64,000 nucleotides of DNA. Source: Candidatus Woesearchaeota archaeon (GTDB lineage Archaea; Nanobdellota; Nanobdellia; Woesearchaeales; ARS49). The stretch covers positions 96,541 to 160,540 of the forward strand of contig JASMHM010000001.1 in NCBI GenBank assembly GCA_030750765.1. Reading direction: 5' to 3'. The notes beneath the pieces are model-generated. The model saw only the letters and a list, made by a program, of their open reading frames with translations. It was not told the origin of the DNA and searched no databases. Below are positions 24,720 through 32,096 of this stretch, one piece after another. Position 1 is the stretch's first letter. Each line of letters starts with the position of its first letter. A program made the translations under genes and the position numbers.

Positions 24720-25397
24720 CTAACGTAATGCCATATACGCCCTGCCTAGTTGGTATGCCAAAAACAGGCCAGCAGGGACGGCTAATAGCGAACTTCCCTG
24801 CGCAATGCCTGCAGCGTAGAAAGGCACTGCGGCCATGGTTGATGCAAGATCCAAGCACGAAGGACCACTTTTCTTTGATTCGACGGCCATCGTAGGGTCA
24901 TCAAGAAAATTATCCTCACCCAACACAGTATACTCTGCTTCTATTACCTTACCTTGGTTGGGGCCAGGAGGAAAGTCGGGATCATCCATGCCCAGAGCTC
25001 CGAAAGTATGGGATGTGCCGATGTCGACAGCGCCCACGATAAATATGTATCCACCCCCCATTTTCCCTTCTTCACCTAAAGGCGTTAGGAAGTCTGAGAC
25101 CATGCTCTCAATACCTGTAGGCACTCCCTCGAAGGACTCCACCATCCGGTATGGATCCAGCATCTGGTTGGGTGGGTCAGAGTGTGGTTGATAATTATCT
25201 CCAAATTTATCCCTGCCAAAGCTATCTACCATCGCTGTGGCAAAGTAAGGTCTTTCTTCCATTAGTTTTTGCCACATTGCTCTGCTGTCAGTCTGACTAG
25301 GATCAAACATCTCTTCGAACTGGTCATAGAACTCCGCGCGGAGTGCATCGTCAACAGACAATTGCGCAACCAGTTGTGAAAAAGGCACTTGAGACAT
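24720..25397 (-). CDS. hypothetical protein with C-terminal membrane segment
   Basis: A 225-aa acidic protein. The N-terminal 75 residues look helical (FSQLVAQLSVDDALRAEFYDQF). The middle includes a Gly-rich strand (KMGGGYIFIVGAVDIG). The C-terminus has a long hydrophobic stretch (about 190-222) that may cross the membrane twice. It lies 24 bp downstream of a small membrane-protein gene on the same strand, and the two may be cotranscribed. Function unknown. Confidence 0.6.
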   Translation of the reverse strand: MSQVPFSQLVAQLSVDDALRAEFYDQFEEMFDPSQTDSRAMWQKLMEERPYFATAMVDSFGRDKFGDNYQPHSDPPNQMLDPYRMVESFEGVPTGIESMVSDFLTPLGEEGKMGGGYIFIVGAVDIGTSHTFGALGMDDPDFPPGPNQGKVIEAEYTVLGEDNFLDDPTMAVESKKSGPSCLDLASTMAAVPFYAAGIAQGSSLLAVPAGLFLAYQLGRAYMALR

Positions 25398-25421
25398 ACT
25401 ACATAGGTGCGACGAGTCTTT

Positions 25422-25619
25422 TTAAACTCTACCAATCATTAGATGGTGCGTTCCAGCCACGTAGAAGGCGAAACTAACCGCAAACGCGGTGAAGGAAAAC
25501 ATGGGCGAAGCGGAGTACAAAGCGTCCAATCCTATGAATGCTCCGGTGATGTTGGCATCCACACTCATAGCCCCCATAAGAAAGGCGGCCAGACTGCACA
25601 TGACGTACACGCGTCTCAT
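25422..25619 (-). CDS. small two-helix membrane protein
   Basis: A 65-aa protein with two hydrophobic helices (about 5-25 and 42-58). A TATA-like TATATATAAA-type stretch (revcomp of 25640s) lies about 25 bp upstream of the ATG. It precedes the gene at 24720 on the same strand. No family recognised. Confidence 0.55.
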   Translation of the reverse strand: MRRVYVMCSLAAFLMGAMSVDANITGAFIGLDALYSASPMFSFTAFAVSFAFYVAGTHHLMIGRV

Positions 25620-25656
25620 ACCGCTCTTTCAAGATTAAGGATATATAAAATCTTCG

Positions 25657-26187
25657 TCAATAAAACCCTTCAAAATGTTCTTGCCAAGTGTTGGCATACC
25701 GTTCGTATGCCTTGTCAAATTCTTCTTTTGGTGTTAGCTTGATGCCCAGTTTGCGCAATCGTGTGTGCAATTCCTCAAGTGCCACCTCTTGATCTTCTTC
25801 CTTGCAAAGCTTTTCTAGTTCTAGAATATAACCATACCCTTGGGTGTGGTCGATGCATACCTTGACACCATCCCATTCGCATTGTTTTCGGGTGCGTTGC
25901 CATTTGATGTTCACTTTGTGCCCTATGGTGGCAAGAATGTTGTGCATCTTTTCAAAATCCTTCTTTTTTAGTGGAATCTCTATCTCTTCTCTGAACTCAT
26001 CATGCATCTTGCCCCTTTTCAACCAAATCTTTGCAGCGTCCTCTCCTCTCAGAATGCGCAGGTCCTCTTCTGTGTCAAAATACCAGCTTTCTTGCTTGTC
26101 TTCCTTGATGTCGTGGTCATCAAAATAGCGCAATAATCTCTCATATTCTTCTTCTGTGAGAAAACTTCGGAGTTCTACCTCAATCAT
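25657..26187 (-). CDS. CYTH-domain protein (class IV adenylate cyclase/triphosphatase-like)
   Basis: A 176-aa CYTH protein. It begins with the family signature ExExK in the form EVELR, and later strands keep the charged tunnel pattern (KIWLKRGKM, FREEIEIPL, WQRTRKQCEWDGVKVCIDH, GYILELEKLC). The family binds triphosphates with metal ions; members include thiamine triphosphatases, inorganic triphosphatases and CyaB-type adenylate cyclases. The Lys-to-Arg change in the signature is conservative. The start at 26187 is about 25 bp after a TTTTTAAG box shared with the divergent kinase gene. Confidence 0.88.
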   Translation of the reverse strand: MIEVELRSFLTEEEYERLLRYFDDHDIKEDKQESWYFDTEEDLRILRGEDAAKIWLKRGKMHDEFREEIEIPLKKKDFEKMHNILATIGHKVNIKWQRTRKQCEWDGVKVCIDHTQGYGYILELEKLCKEEDQEVALEELHTRLRKLGIKLTPKEEFDKAYERYANTWQEHFEGFY

Positions 26188-26238
26188 GTAGACGCCAAAG
26201 CCATTAGACTTAAAAACCGATCGCAAGAACCATACTAT

Positions 26239-27156
26239 ATGACTACAGGTAGAGCTTTTGGCAGAGTTGGCTTGCTGGGGAACCCTTCAGACATGTATGG
26301 GGGCAAGTGCATCAGTTTTACTATTGACAGACATACTGAAGTAAACATTGAGGATGCTCCAACATTGTTTATCGGAAAGGACGACAACACCGAAACCACC
26401 CTAGAGTATAATGGCAAGCATGACCTCATCAAGGCCGTGCTCAACAGACTCAAACTCCAAAAAAAGAGCGTAAGCATCCAGTACGTCACACACATCCCTA
26501 TAGGTGCTGGTCTTGCTGGCAGTTCTGCCATCATCATCGCAACCATGCGAGCGCTGAACGAACATTTCAAACTCGGCATGGACGCCACCAGGATTGCAGA
26601 GGAGGCATTGCATACAGAAATAGCAGAATTAGGGATTAGTTGTGGCTTCCAAGACCGATACGTCATCGCACATGAAGGATTACTCCACATGGACTTTACT
26701 GGAAAGGAGATGATGAAGACTGACGATCCACCAGGCAAGATTACTAGATTAGACGCGCCTGACATACCTTGGTTCTTGTGCTTGAGCAACCAACCCAAAA
26801 CGAGCGCGTCCGTCCACAACCCGGTACGCCAACGCTTCCTTGAAGGGGACACAAGCATCAAAGAACACATGGATAAGGTTGCCACCCTAGCAGACGAAGG
26901 CATCGCGGTGCTGAAAGAACAGGACTGGGAAGAACTAGGTAAGCTCATGAATCAGAATGTTGCATTGCGACAGAAGATAAAAAACCTGCTACCTCATGAC
27001 AAGGACATGATCGATCTTGCCAATAAATCAGGAGCACTAGGAGCAAAGCTTGCTGGCAGCGGCGGAGCCGTGCTTATTCTTGCTGACAAGCCAGAAGTGT
27101 TTGACACGATGGTGAAGCATTATCCTTGCTTCAAGCCTAATGTTGTAACACCGTGA
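26239..27156 (+). CDS. GHMP-family sugar kinase (glucuronokinase-like)
   Basis: A 305-aa GHMP kinase. The N-terminal motif is GRVGLLGNPSDMYGGK, the ATP loop is PIGAGLAGSSAIIIA near 88, and motif 3 is GAKLAGSGGAVLIL near 272. GNPSD with a following GGK resembles glucuronokinase and related anomeric sugar kinases rather than mevalonate kinase. It likely phosphorylates a free sugar for a nucleotide-sugar or salvage pathway; the substrate cannot be read from sequence. The end overlaps a convergent gene by 20 bp. Confidence 0.88.
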   Translation: MTTGRAFGRVGLLGNPSDMYGGKCISFTIDRHTEVNIEDAPTLFIGKDDNTETTLEYNGKHDLIKAVLNRLKLQKKSVSIQYVTHIPIGAGLAGSSAIIIATMRALNEHFKLGMDATRIAEEALHTEIAELGISCGFQDRYVIAHEGLLHMDFTGKEMMKTDDPPGKITRLDAPDIPWFLCLSNQPKTSASVHNPVRQRFLEGDTSIKEHMDKVATLADEGIAVLKEQDWEELGKLMNQNVALRQKIKNLLPHDKDMIDLANKSGALGAKLAGSGGAVLILADKPEVFDTMVKHYPCFKPNVVTP

Positions 27157-27532
27157 ACTTTTCTTCAAGTGTACAACGACGATAATAAGGTAGACCTGCG
27201 GAAGGTCGGCCCTCGATCATAGGCTCTACAAATCGTCCATAATTTTGAGATGTTAGGTTATACCAAAAATGCTTGGGTAGATGTGCCAGCTCGTTCAAAC
27301 CCATCGTAAGACCCACCCCTCCTATCACACCTATCAATCTTAACAAGTTAATCGCGCTTTTGAGCCTGGGAGATTCTTTGCGCACAAAAGGAAGATCCAT
27401 CTCATCCTTCATACCGAGCCCTGCAGCGAAACAAATGGTCTTCCCGGGAAACTCTACTGCGAACAGGTACGCGCTTCTTCGAAATGATGGCTCAAACGCC
27501 TGATCAACGGTAGGTTCTTGGAACATAGGCAT
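27137..27532 (-). CDS. hypothetical protein with one membrane helix
   Basis: A 131-aa protein with one hydrophobic segment near 63-80 (LLRLIGVIGGVGLTMGL). The flanking soluble parts are short and show no known motif. It converges on the GHMP kinase and overlaps it by 20 bp. It lies just upstream of the trxB-like gene, which runs the same way, but a 24-bp gap and no shared motif leave any link open. Confidence 0.55.
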   Translation of the reverse strand: MPMFQEPTVDQAFEPSFRRSAYLFAVEFPGKTICFAAGLGMKDEMDLPFVRKESPRLKSAINLLRLIGVIGGVGLTMGLNELAHLPKHFWYNLTSQNYGRFVEPMIEGRPSAGLPYYRRCTLEEKFTVLQH

Positions 27533-27556
27533 TACAAAGAGAGGAAGAATATAAGT

Positions 27557-28489
27557 CTAATGCGTCCAGTCTATAGTAACACCCTTGCCGCTCGTAATGA
27601 AACAGTAGGCTTCGAGGCCTGCTTTGGCACCTTCGCCGGCGCTGATCACGGTTTGTTTGAACGGAACGATGGTTGCGTCGCCAGCGCAGTACAGGCCAGG
27701 AGTTTTAGTTTCACAGCGATCGTTGATGACGATCTCTTTCTTGTCATTCACCTCTACCAAATTCTTGATGATGGCAGGGTCGTTCAAGAAGCCAATCTCA
27801 ATAAACACTCCCTCGACTTGTAATTCTTTTTCTTCCTCGCCTTGCTTGACAACTATTCCAGTGACATGGCCTTTGCCTTTGATTGCGGCAGGCATTGCGT
27901 CTAGGATCATCTCAACGTTGTCAAGGTTCTTTACCTTCTCTACAGACACTTCGTCTGCATTAAACTCTTTTCTTCGATGGACTAGGTAGACGTTCTTGGC
28001 GATGTCAGCAAGATCGATAGCACCCTCGAATGCAGAGTTGCCTCCTCCAATGATTGCGACAGTTTTGTCTTTGTATTTTTGTCCGTCGCTCACTACAGAG
28101 CTGGAAACTCCTCTGCCTGTGAACTTTTCCTCTCCTGGAATGCCTAATGATCTTGGTACTTTGCCAAAGCAGGCGATGACGGTTTTTGCTTTGTAGCTTA
28201 CTTCATGCGCCAAGGTTACTTTGAAGCCTTCAGTAAGCTTTTCTACCTTGACAACTTTACCATTGATGAATTCGCAACCTAGACCCTCACAGTTGGTCTT
28301 GAAGGCTTTCATGAGTTCGTATCCAGATTGAGGTTCGGTTCCTGGATAATTCTCTATGTGGCTTGTGAGATTTGTCTGGCCACCCATGTCTATGCTTATG
28401 ATGGCGGTTTTGAGTTTTTTCCTGCAGGTGTACATTGCTGCAGTCATGCCTGCAGCTCCTGCACCGATAACTAGTACGTCATAATCCAT
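27557..28489 (-). CDS. thioredoxin reductase-like flavoprotein lacking the CxxC
   Basis: A 310-aa FAD/NAD(P)H protein of the TrxB fold: FAD loop DVLVIGAGAAGMTAAMY, NADPH loop KTVAIIGGGNSAFEGAIDLA, and the C-terminal GLYCAGDA. Where TrxB has the redox pair (GVSYCATCDG) this protein reads GVSSSVVSDG, so both active-site cysteines are replaced. It cannot reduce thioredoxin by the usual route. TrxR-like ferredoxin-NADP reductases also lack this pair, so ferredoxin or another acceptor is likely. It ends the pfkB-fba-rpiB-rpe operon. Confidence 0.9.
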   Translation of the reverse strand: MDYDVLVIGAGAAGMTAAMYTCRKKLKTAIISIDMGGQTNLTSHIENYPGTEPQSGYELMKAFKTNCEGLGCEFINGKVVKVEKLTEGFKVTLAHEVSYKAKTVIACFGKVPRSLGIPGEEKFTGRGVSSSVVSDGQKYKDKTVAIIGGGNSAFEGAIDLADIAKNVYLVHRRKEFNADEVSVEKVKNLDNVEMILDAMPAAIKGKGHVTGIVVKQGEEEKELQVEGVFIEIGFLNDPAIIKNLVEVNDKKEIVINDRCETKTPGLYCAGDATIVPFKQTVISAGEGAKAGLEAYCFITSGKGVTIDWTH

Positions 28490-28497
28490 AATCTTGC

Positions 28498-29118
28498 TTA
28501 CTTGAGGCACTTCTTAAGGTTTTCTAAGTTCGCACCGTAGTTGCCTTTCCATAACTCACTTCCAACGTAGACGATGTCTGCACCTACCTTTGCGATGAGG
28601 TGTGCTGTATCGTGATGTACCCCACCATCGACGCTTACTTTGATACTTTTCTTGAGTTGTTTGATTCTAGGTACTTTTCGTAGAGGTCTTGCAAGGAACT
28701 TTTGGCCCATGAATCCTGGATGGACGGTCATGACGAGCACTTCGTCAACATACCGTAGTGCTGGCTCGATTAATCGTATAGGGCTTTCTGGGGAGAGAAC
28801 GATGCCTGGCCGGTGACCGGTCTTGCGCAGAGCTTTAGCTGTTTCTGCTAGTTCTGGGCATGCTTCTGCGTGGAATAATACTTTGCAATTTTTCCATTCT
28901 TTCACATACCATTCTGGATGGTGGCACATGGCGTGGATGATCTTGTGCACTTTTGTCTTGAGTTTTGGCACGGTAGCAGGCGTGAACGTCTTGTTGGGTA
29001 CGAAATTCCCGTCCATGATGTCTAAATGCACTTTGTTGCCATGGTTGGCGATCTCTTCCAGCTGTGTTTTAGCTTTGTTCGCACTTTTAGTGAGTATGGC
29101 AGGGATTATTTGTGTCAT
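28498..29118 (-). CDS. rpe: ribulose-phosphate 3-epimerase
   Basis: A 206-aa TIM-barrel epimerase. It has HLDIMDGNFVPNKTF (metal His and catalytic Asp), HAMCHHPE (metal His, a variant of HLM), VMTVHPGFMGQKF, and VSVDGGVHHDT (catalytic Asp). It interconverts ribulose 5-phosphate and xylulose 5-phosphate. It overlaps rpiB by 4 bp and precedes the flavoprotein gene by 8 bp. With transketolase and RpiB it completes the non-oxidative pentose steps. Confidence 0.93.
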   Translation of the reverse strand: MTQIIPAILTKSANKAKTQLEEIANHGNKVHLDIMDGNFVPNKTFTPATVPKLKTKVHKIIHAMCHHPEWYVKEWKNCKVLFHAEACPELAETAKALRKTGHRPGIVLSPESPIRLIEPALRYVDEVLVMTVHPGFMGQKFLARPLRKVPRIKQLKKSIKVSVDGGVHHDTAHLIAKVGADIVYVGSELWKGNYGANLENLKKCLK

Positions 29119-29528
29119 CCTACTTGTTTTATCCTTCGTTTGTGGCGAGGTAGGTTGCTAAACGGTGTCTTTAGCCAGAGTTTGGCTAATGCTATCGCTT
29201 TTTTTGTTGAAAACTTGCGTCCTCGCAAGCATAGTACGTTGGCATCATTGTCTATTCTGCTCATTTTTGCTGCGTAGCTGTCCAACACTGTGACTGCGCG
29301 TACGCCTTTGATGCGGTTGGCTGCGATGGCCACGCCTTCTCCACTTCCACAGCATAGTATGCCTTTGGTTTTGTGTTTGAGGGCTGCTTTGGCGACTTTC
29401 TTACTAATGGCAGGATAGTCATCGCCCTTTATGAGTTTAGGACTAAGATCTTTGATGTCTTCTTTCAGCGCTTTGATGAGTTTCTCTTTCAACGCATACC
29501 CTGCGTGGTCTGCTCCAATGATTATCAT
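29115..29528 (-). CDS. rpiB: ribose-5-phosphate isomerase B
   Basis: A 137-aa RpiB/LacAB-type isomerase: MIIIGADHAGYALKEKL at the start, GILCCGSGEGVAIAANRIKG with the catalytic Cys, and SRIDNDANVLCLRGR. It interconverts ribose 5-phosphate and ribulose 5-phosphate. The start at 29528 gives the family's N-terminus; the frame upstream of it is the antisense-like Arg-rich read through fba. ATGA overlaps of 4 bp with both fba and rpe show tight coupling. Confidence 0.93.
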   Translation of the reverse strand: MIIIGADHAGYALKEKLIKALKEDIKDLSPKLIKGDDYPAISKKVAKAALKHKTKGILCCGSGEGVAIAANRIKGVRAVTVLDSYAAKMSRIDNDANVLCLRGRKFSTKKAIALAKLWLKTPFSNLPRHKRRIKQVG

Positions 29529-30442
29529 GCTTTTCCTCCTGAGCCAAACACTTCGATGCGGTGCTCTACCATCTTTTGCATCTCTTCTCTTGCGTATCCT
29601 AAGAATTTTCTTGGATCGAACTCTTCGGGGTGTTGATTGAAGAATTCGCGTACGTTTGCTAAAAAGGCTAGTCGAATATCCGTATCCGTGTTGATTTTGT
29701 TTATTCCATTCTCGATGGCTCTTTTTACTTGTTCTTCTGGCACTCCTTCTGGATGTCCGAGTTGTGCACCGTTGTGGGATGCTTTGTCGAGTAATTCTTG
29801 CGGGACGCATGATGCTCCGTGTAACACTAGAGGTATCTTTATCATTTCGTTGATCACTTTCAACCTCCCAATATCTAGTTTTGCCTCTCCAGAGAACTTG
29901 TACGCTCCGTGTGAGGTGCCTATCGCTATCGCGAGTGCGTCAACTTTTGTTTGCTTGACAAACTTTGCTGCAACGTCGGGTTCGGTGTAGATTATCTCTC
30001 TGCTAGAAACGTCGTCCTCCACCCCACCTATTGTGCCAAGTTCGCCTTCGATGGAGACGCCGTTTTTGTGGCACAAGTCCGCCATTTCCTTGGTCACTTT
30101 CAGATTTTCTTGTAGTGGAAGGTGGGAGCCGTCAAACATTATGCTGGTCCAGCCGTGCTTTATGCAGTCGTGGATCACCGTGCTGGAGGTTCCGTGGTCT
30201 AGGTGTAGCACGACAGGGACGTCGGGATAGTCTGCCACTGCTGCGTCCACCATTTTTTTCAGGAACTTGATGCCTGCGTACCGTATGGCGCCTTCGCTTG
30301 TTCCTAAGATCACCGGACTCTTTTGGGCCTTGCCTGCTTGGAGCACGCTTTGGATGATTTCCATGTTGTTGACGTTGAAATGGCCTACAGAGTAGTTGTG
30401 TTTGGCTGCTGGCTCGAGTACTTCGGTTAGCGTTGCGTACAT
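29525..30442 (-). CDS. fba: class II fructose-bisphosphate aldolase
   Basis: A 305-aa class II aldolase. Metal and catalytic motifs are present: VVLHLDHGTSSTVI (catalytic Asp, zinc His), IEGELGTIGGVEDD, AIAIGTSHGAYKF (zinc His) and PLVLHGASCVP (zinc His). It condenses dihydroxyacetone phosphate with glyceraldehyde 3-phosphate, or with erythrose 4-phosphate to give sedoheptulose bisphosphate. It starts 1 bp after pfkB, with AAGGAAG as ribosome-binding site. Many archaea use a different (class IA-like or bifunctional) aldolase, so a bacterial-type enzyme suggests transfer. Confidence 0.93.
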   Translation of the reverse strand: MYATLTEVLEPAAKHNYSVGHFNVNNMEIIQSVLQAGKAQKSPVILGTSEGAIRYAGIKFLKKMVDAAVADYPDVPVVLHLDHGTSSTVIHDCIKHGWTSIMFDGSHLPLQENLKVTKEMADLCHKNGVSIEGELGTIGGVEDDVSSREIIYTEPDVAAKFVKQTKVDALAIAIGTSHGAYKFSGEAKLDIGRLKVINEMIKIPLVLHGASCVPQELLDKASHNGAQLGHPEGVPEEQVKRAIENGINKINTDTDIRLAFLANVREFFNQHPEEFDPRKFLGYAREEMQKMVEHRIEVFGSGGKA

Positions 30443-30443
30443 G

Positions 30444-31340
30444 TTACTTCCTTAGCAGGTCTTGCTTCGCGCCCACATGGCGTAGCACAGACTCTGCCTC
30501 TTTTTGTCCTAGTTTCATTGCGTCTGGAAGGCTCTTTCTCTTCAGCAGGCCGGCCAGCGTGCCTGCGCCAAACGCGTCTCCTGCTCCTGTTGTCTCAATC
30601 ACTGAAACTTTTTTCTGTCGGAGCGTGTACAGCTCGCCATCGTAGCCTACCGCGCCTCTTGGTCCGTCAGTAATGACCACGTTCAGTGCTTGCTTGCCTA
30701 GCTCTTGTGCTGCCTTCTCCATGCTAACTTTTTTCTTGAGTAGTGATTGTGCCTCTTCTTTGTTCATTATCAGTAGCCCGCAATCTTTGATGAAGGGTTG
30801 GAGATAGCGCACCCCTTTCCCTACTTGATACGCACTAGGGTTGAATGCGTAGAATCGTTGTTTTTTCTTTACCTGCTGCAGTATCCTTTTGGCAGTGCCC
30901 CAGCTTTTGTGCATCATGCTGGTGAAGTAATATGCTTTTGCGTCCTTGTACGTGTAGGGGAGTTGGTTGTTCACGCCCTTGTGGGTGAGTATGCATCTGT
31001 CTTGTTTCAGGCCGAGAAGTATGACGCTGTAGCCTGTTGATCCTGGGATTGGCTTGGCGATGCAGTCCACCTTTTCTTTGGCTAACTCTGCGCGCACTGC
31101 GTGACCGTTATGGTCCGTGCCTACCCCTCCGATGTAGCCGGTTTTGAATCCGAGTCTTGAGAATGCCACAGCGGTGTTCGTTCCTCCGCCGCCAGAATGA
31201 CTTTCCATCTTGTCAATAAGCACTTTTTGTCCAATAGCGTAGCAAGCGTCGGTATGCCCACCATGCTTGACGTATCCTTCCGGCTTGGCGTGTATGAAAC
31301 AGTCCCATGTTGCACTGCCCACACTAATAATATCGTACAT
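30444..31340 (-). CDS. PfkB/ribokinase-family sugar kinase
   Basis: A 298-aa PfkB-family kinase. The N-terminal substrate segment includes SHSGGGGTNTAVAFSRLG, and the C-terminal ATP/anion hole is TTGAGDAFGAGTLAGLL with the catalytic Asp. Candidates include phosphofructokinase, ribokinase and nucleoside kinase. As first gene of the operon before fba, rpiB and rpe, a sugar or sugar-phosphate kinase feeding those enzymes is most likely. AGAGG five bases before the ATG at 31340 supports this start. Confidence 0.9.
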   Translation of the reverse strand: MYDIISVGSATWDCFIHAKPEGYVKHGGHTDACYAIGQKVLIDKMESHSGGGGTNTAVAFSRLGFKTGYIGGVGTDHNGHAVRAELAKEKVDCIAKPIPGSTGYSVILLGLKQDRCILTHKGVNNQLPYTYKDAKAYYFTSMMHKSWGTAKRILQQVKKKQRFYAFNPSAYQVGKGVRYLQPFIKDCGLLIMNKEEAQSLLKKKVSMEKAAQELGKQALNVVITDGPRGAVGYDGELYTLRQKKVSVIETTGAGDAFGAGTLAGLLKRKSLPDAMKLGQKEAESVLRHVGAKQDLLRK

Positions 31341-31381
31341 TGCCTCTTTTTGCAAACGTCAGGAGTAGCGCTTTAAATATG

Positions 31382-31663
31382 TTACTTCTTCTTTTTCTTA
31401 GCCTTCTTAGTCTTTTTAGCTTTCTTAGTCTTCTGTCCCTTCACTATCTCTTCCAGTTTTGGCCGGTCAAAGCCCACGATCACTGTCTTTCCAGAAACAA
31501 TCACTGGAACGCCCATCTGACCAGAAACCTTGATCATCTCATCTGCCTTTTTTGGGTTCTCGCTGACATCGATGTCCTTGAACTTGGCTTTTTTCTCTGT
31601 CAAAAACTCTTTTGCCATCTTACAAAAAGGGCATGTTGGCGTCGAGTACACGGTTATGGCCAT
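31382..31663 (-). CDS. glutaredoxin-like protein with Lys-rich tail
   Basis: A 93-aa glutaredoxin/NrdH-like protein. The active site is CPFC (YSTPTCPFCKMAKEF), followed by the cis-Pro segment GVPVIVSGKTVIVGFD. The last 18 residues are almost all Lys with Thr and Ala, an unusual tail that could bind nucleic acid or acidic partners. It could supply thiol-reducing power that the Cys-less TrxR-like protein cannot receive directly. Single gene with its own promoter region. Confidence 0.92.
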   Translation of the reverse strand: MAITVYSTPTCPFCKMAKEFLTEKKAKFKDIDVSENPKKADEMIKVSGQMGVPVIVSGKTVIVGFDRPKLEEIVKGQKTKKAKKTKKAKKKKK

Positions 31664-31701
31664 TCGCTTGGTAGCACTAACGCCCTATATAATTGTTGTG
31701 T

Positions 31702-31929
31702 TTAAGGGTTCCTGATGTACTTCCTCACCACCGTACGAGAACCCTGCAACACCCCTCTCTTTTTGAGGTTAGAAATACGATAGCTAACCGCGTCTCGCGA
31801 CAGGCCTATCTTCTTTGCTATCGTGCTCGCAGGCAACCTAACATTCTGTGACAGCGCACCAAGCATCTTCCTGTCGGTAGCGTCTAACTCTACCTTTTTG
31901 GGGGCGGGCCGTGCCTGTACGAACTTCAT
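31702..31929 (-). CDS. Lrp/AsnC-like winged-helix protein
   Basis: A 75-aa DNA-binding domain. The sequence from ELDATDRKMLGALSQNVRLP through STIAKKIGLSRDAVSYRISNLKKRG matches the N-terminal helix-turn-helix of Lrp/AsnC regulators. The ligand-binding RAM domain is absent, so this is a minimal one-domain regulator. No operator was identified. Confidence 0.88.
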   Translation of the reverse strand: MKFVQARPAPKKVELDATDRKMLGALSQNVRLPASTIAKKIGLSRDAVSYRISNLKKRGVLQGSRTVVRKYIRNP

Positions 31930-32096
31930 ACCCCCTCTTAGCGTTAGTTATTATAAAAAAGTATGGACCAAAAATGCCGTGAAACAAGAAAATATCCTTG
32001 TTTTTTCTTATTTTGTGGCTAAATAGTCTTAATTCGCACCGTTTACACTCAAAACAGCGCCAAAATCATTTTAAACTAGGGGAGAACAGAAGAGAC

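Noticed and set aside
29529-29810. N-terminal extension of RpiB
   Set aside because: It is Arg-rich and reads through fba in another frame; the RpiB family start is at 29528.
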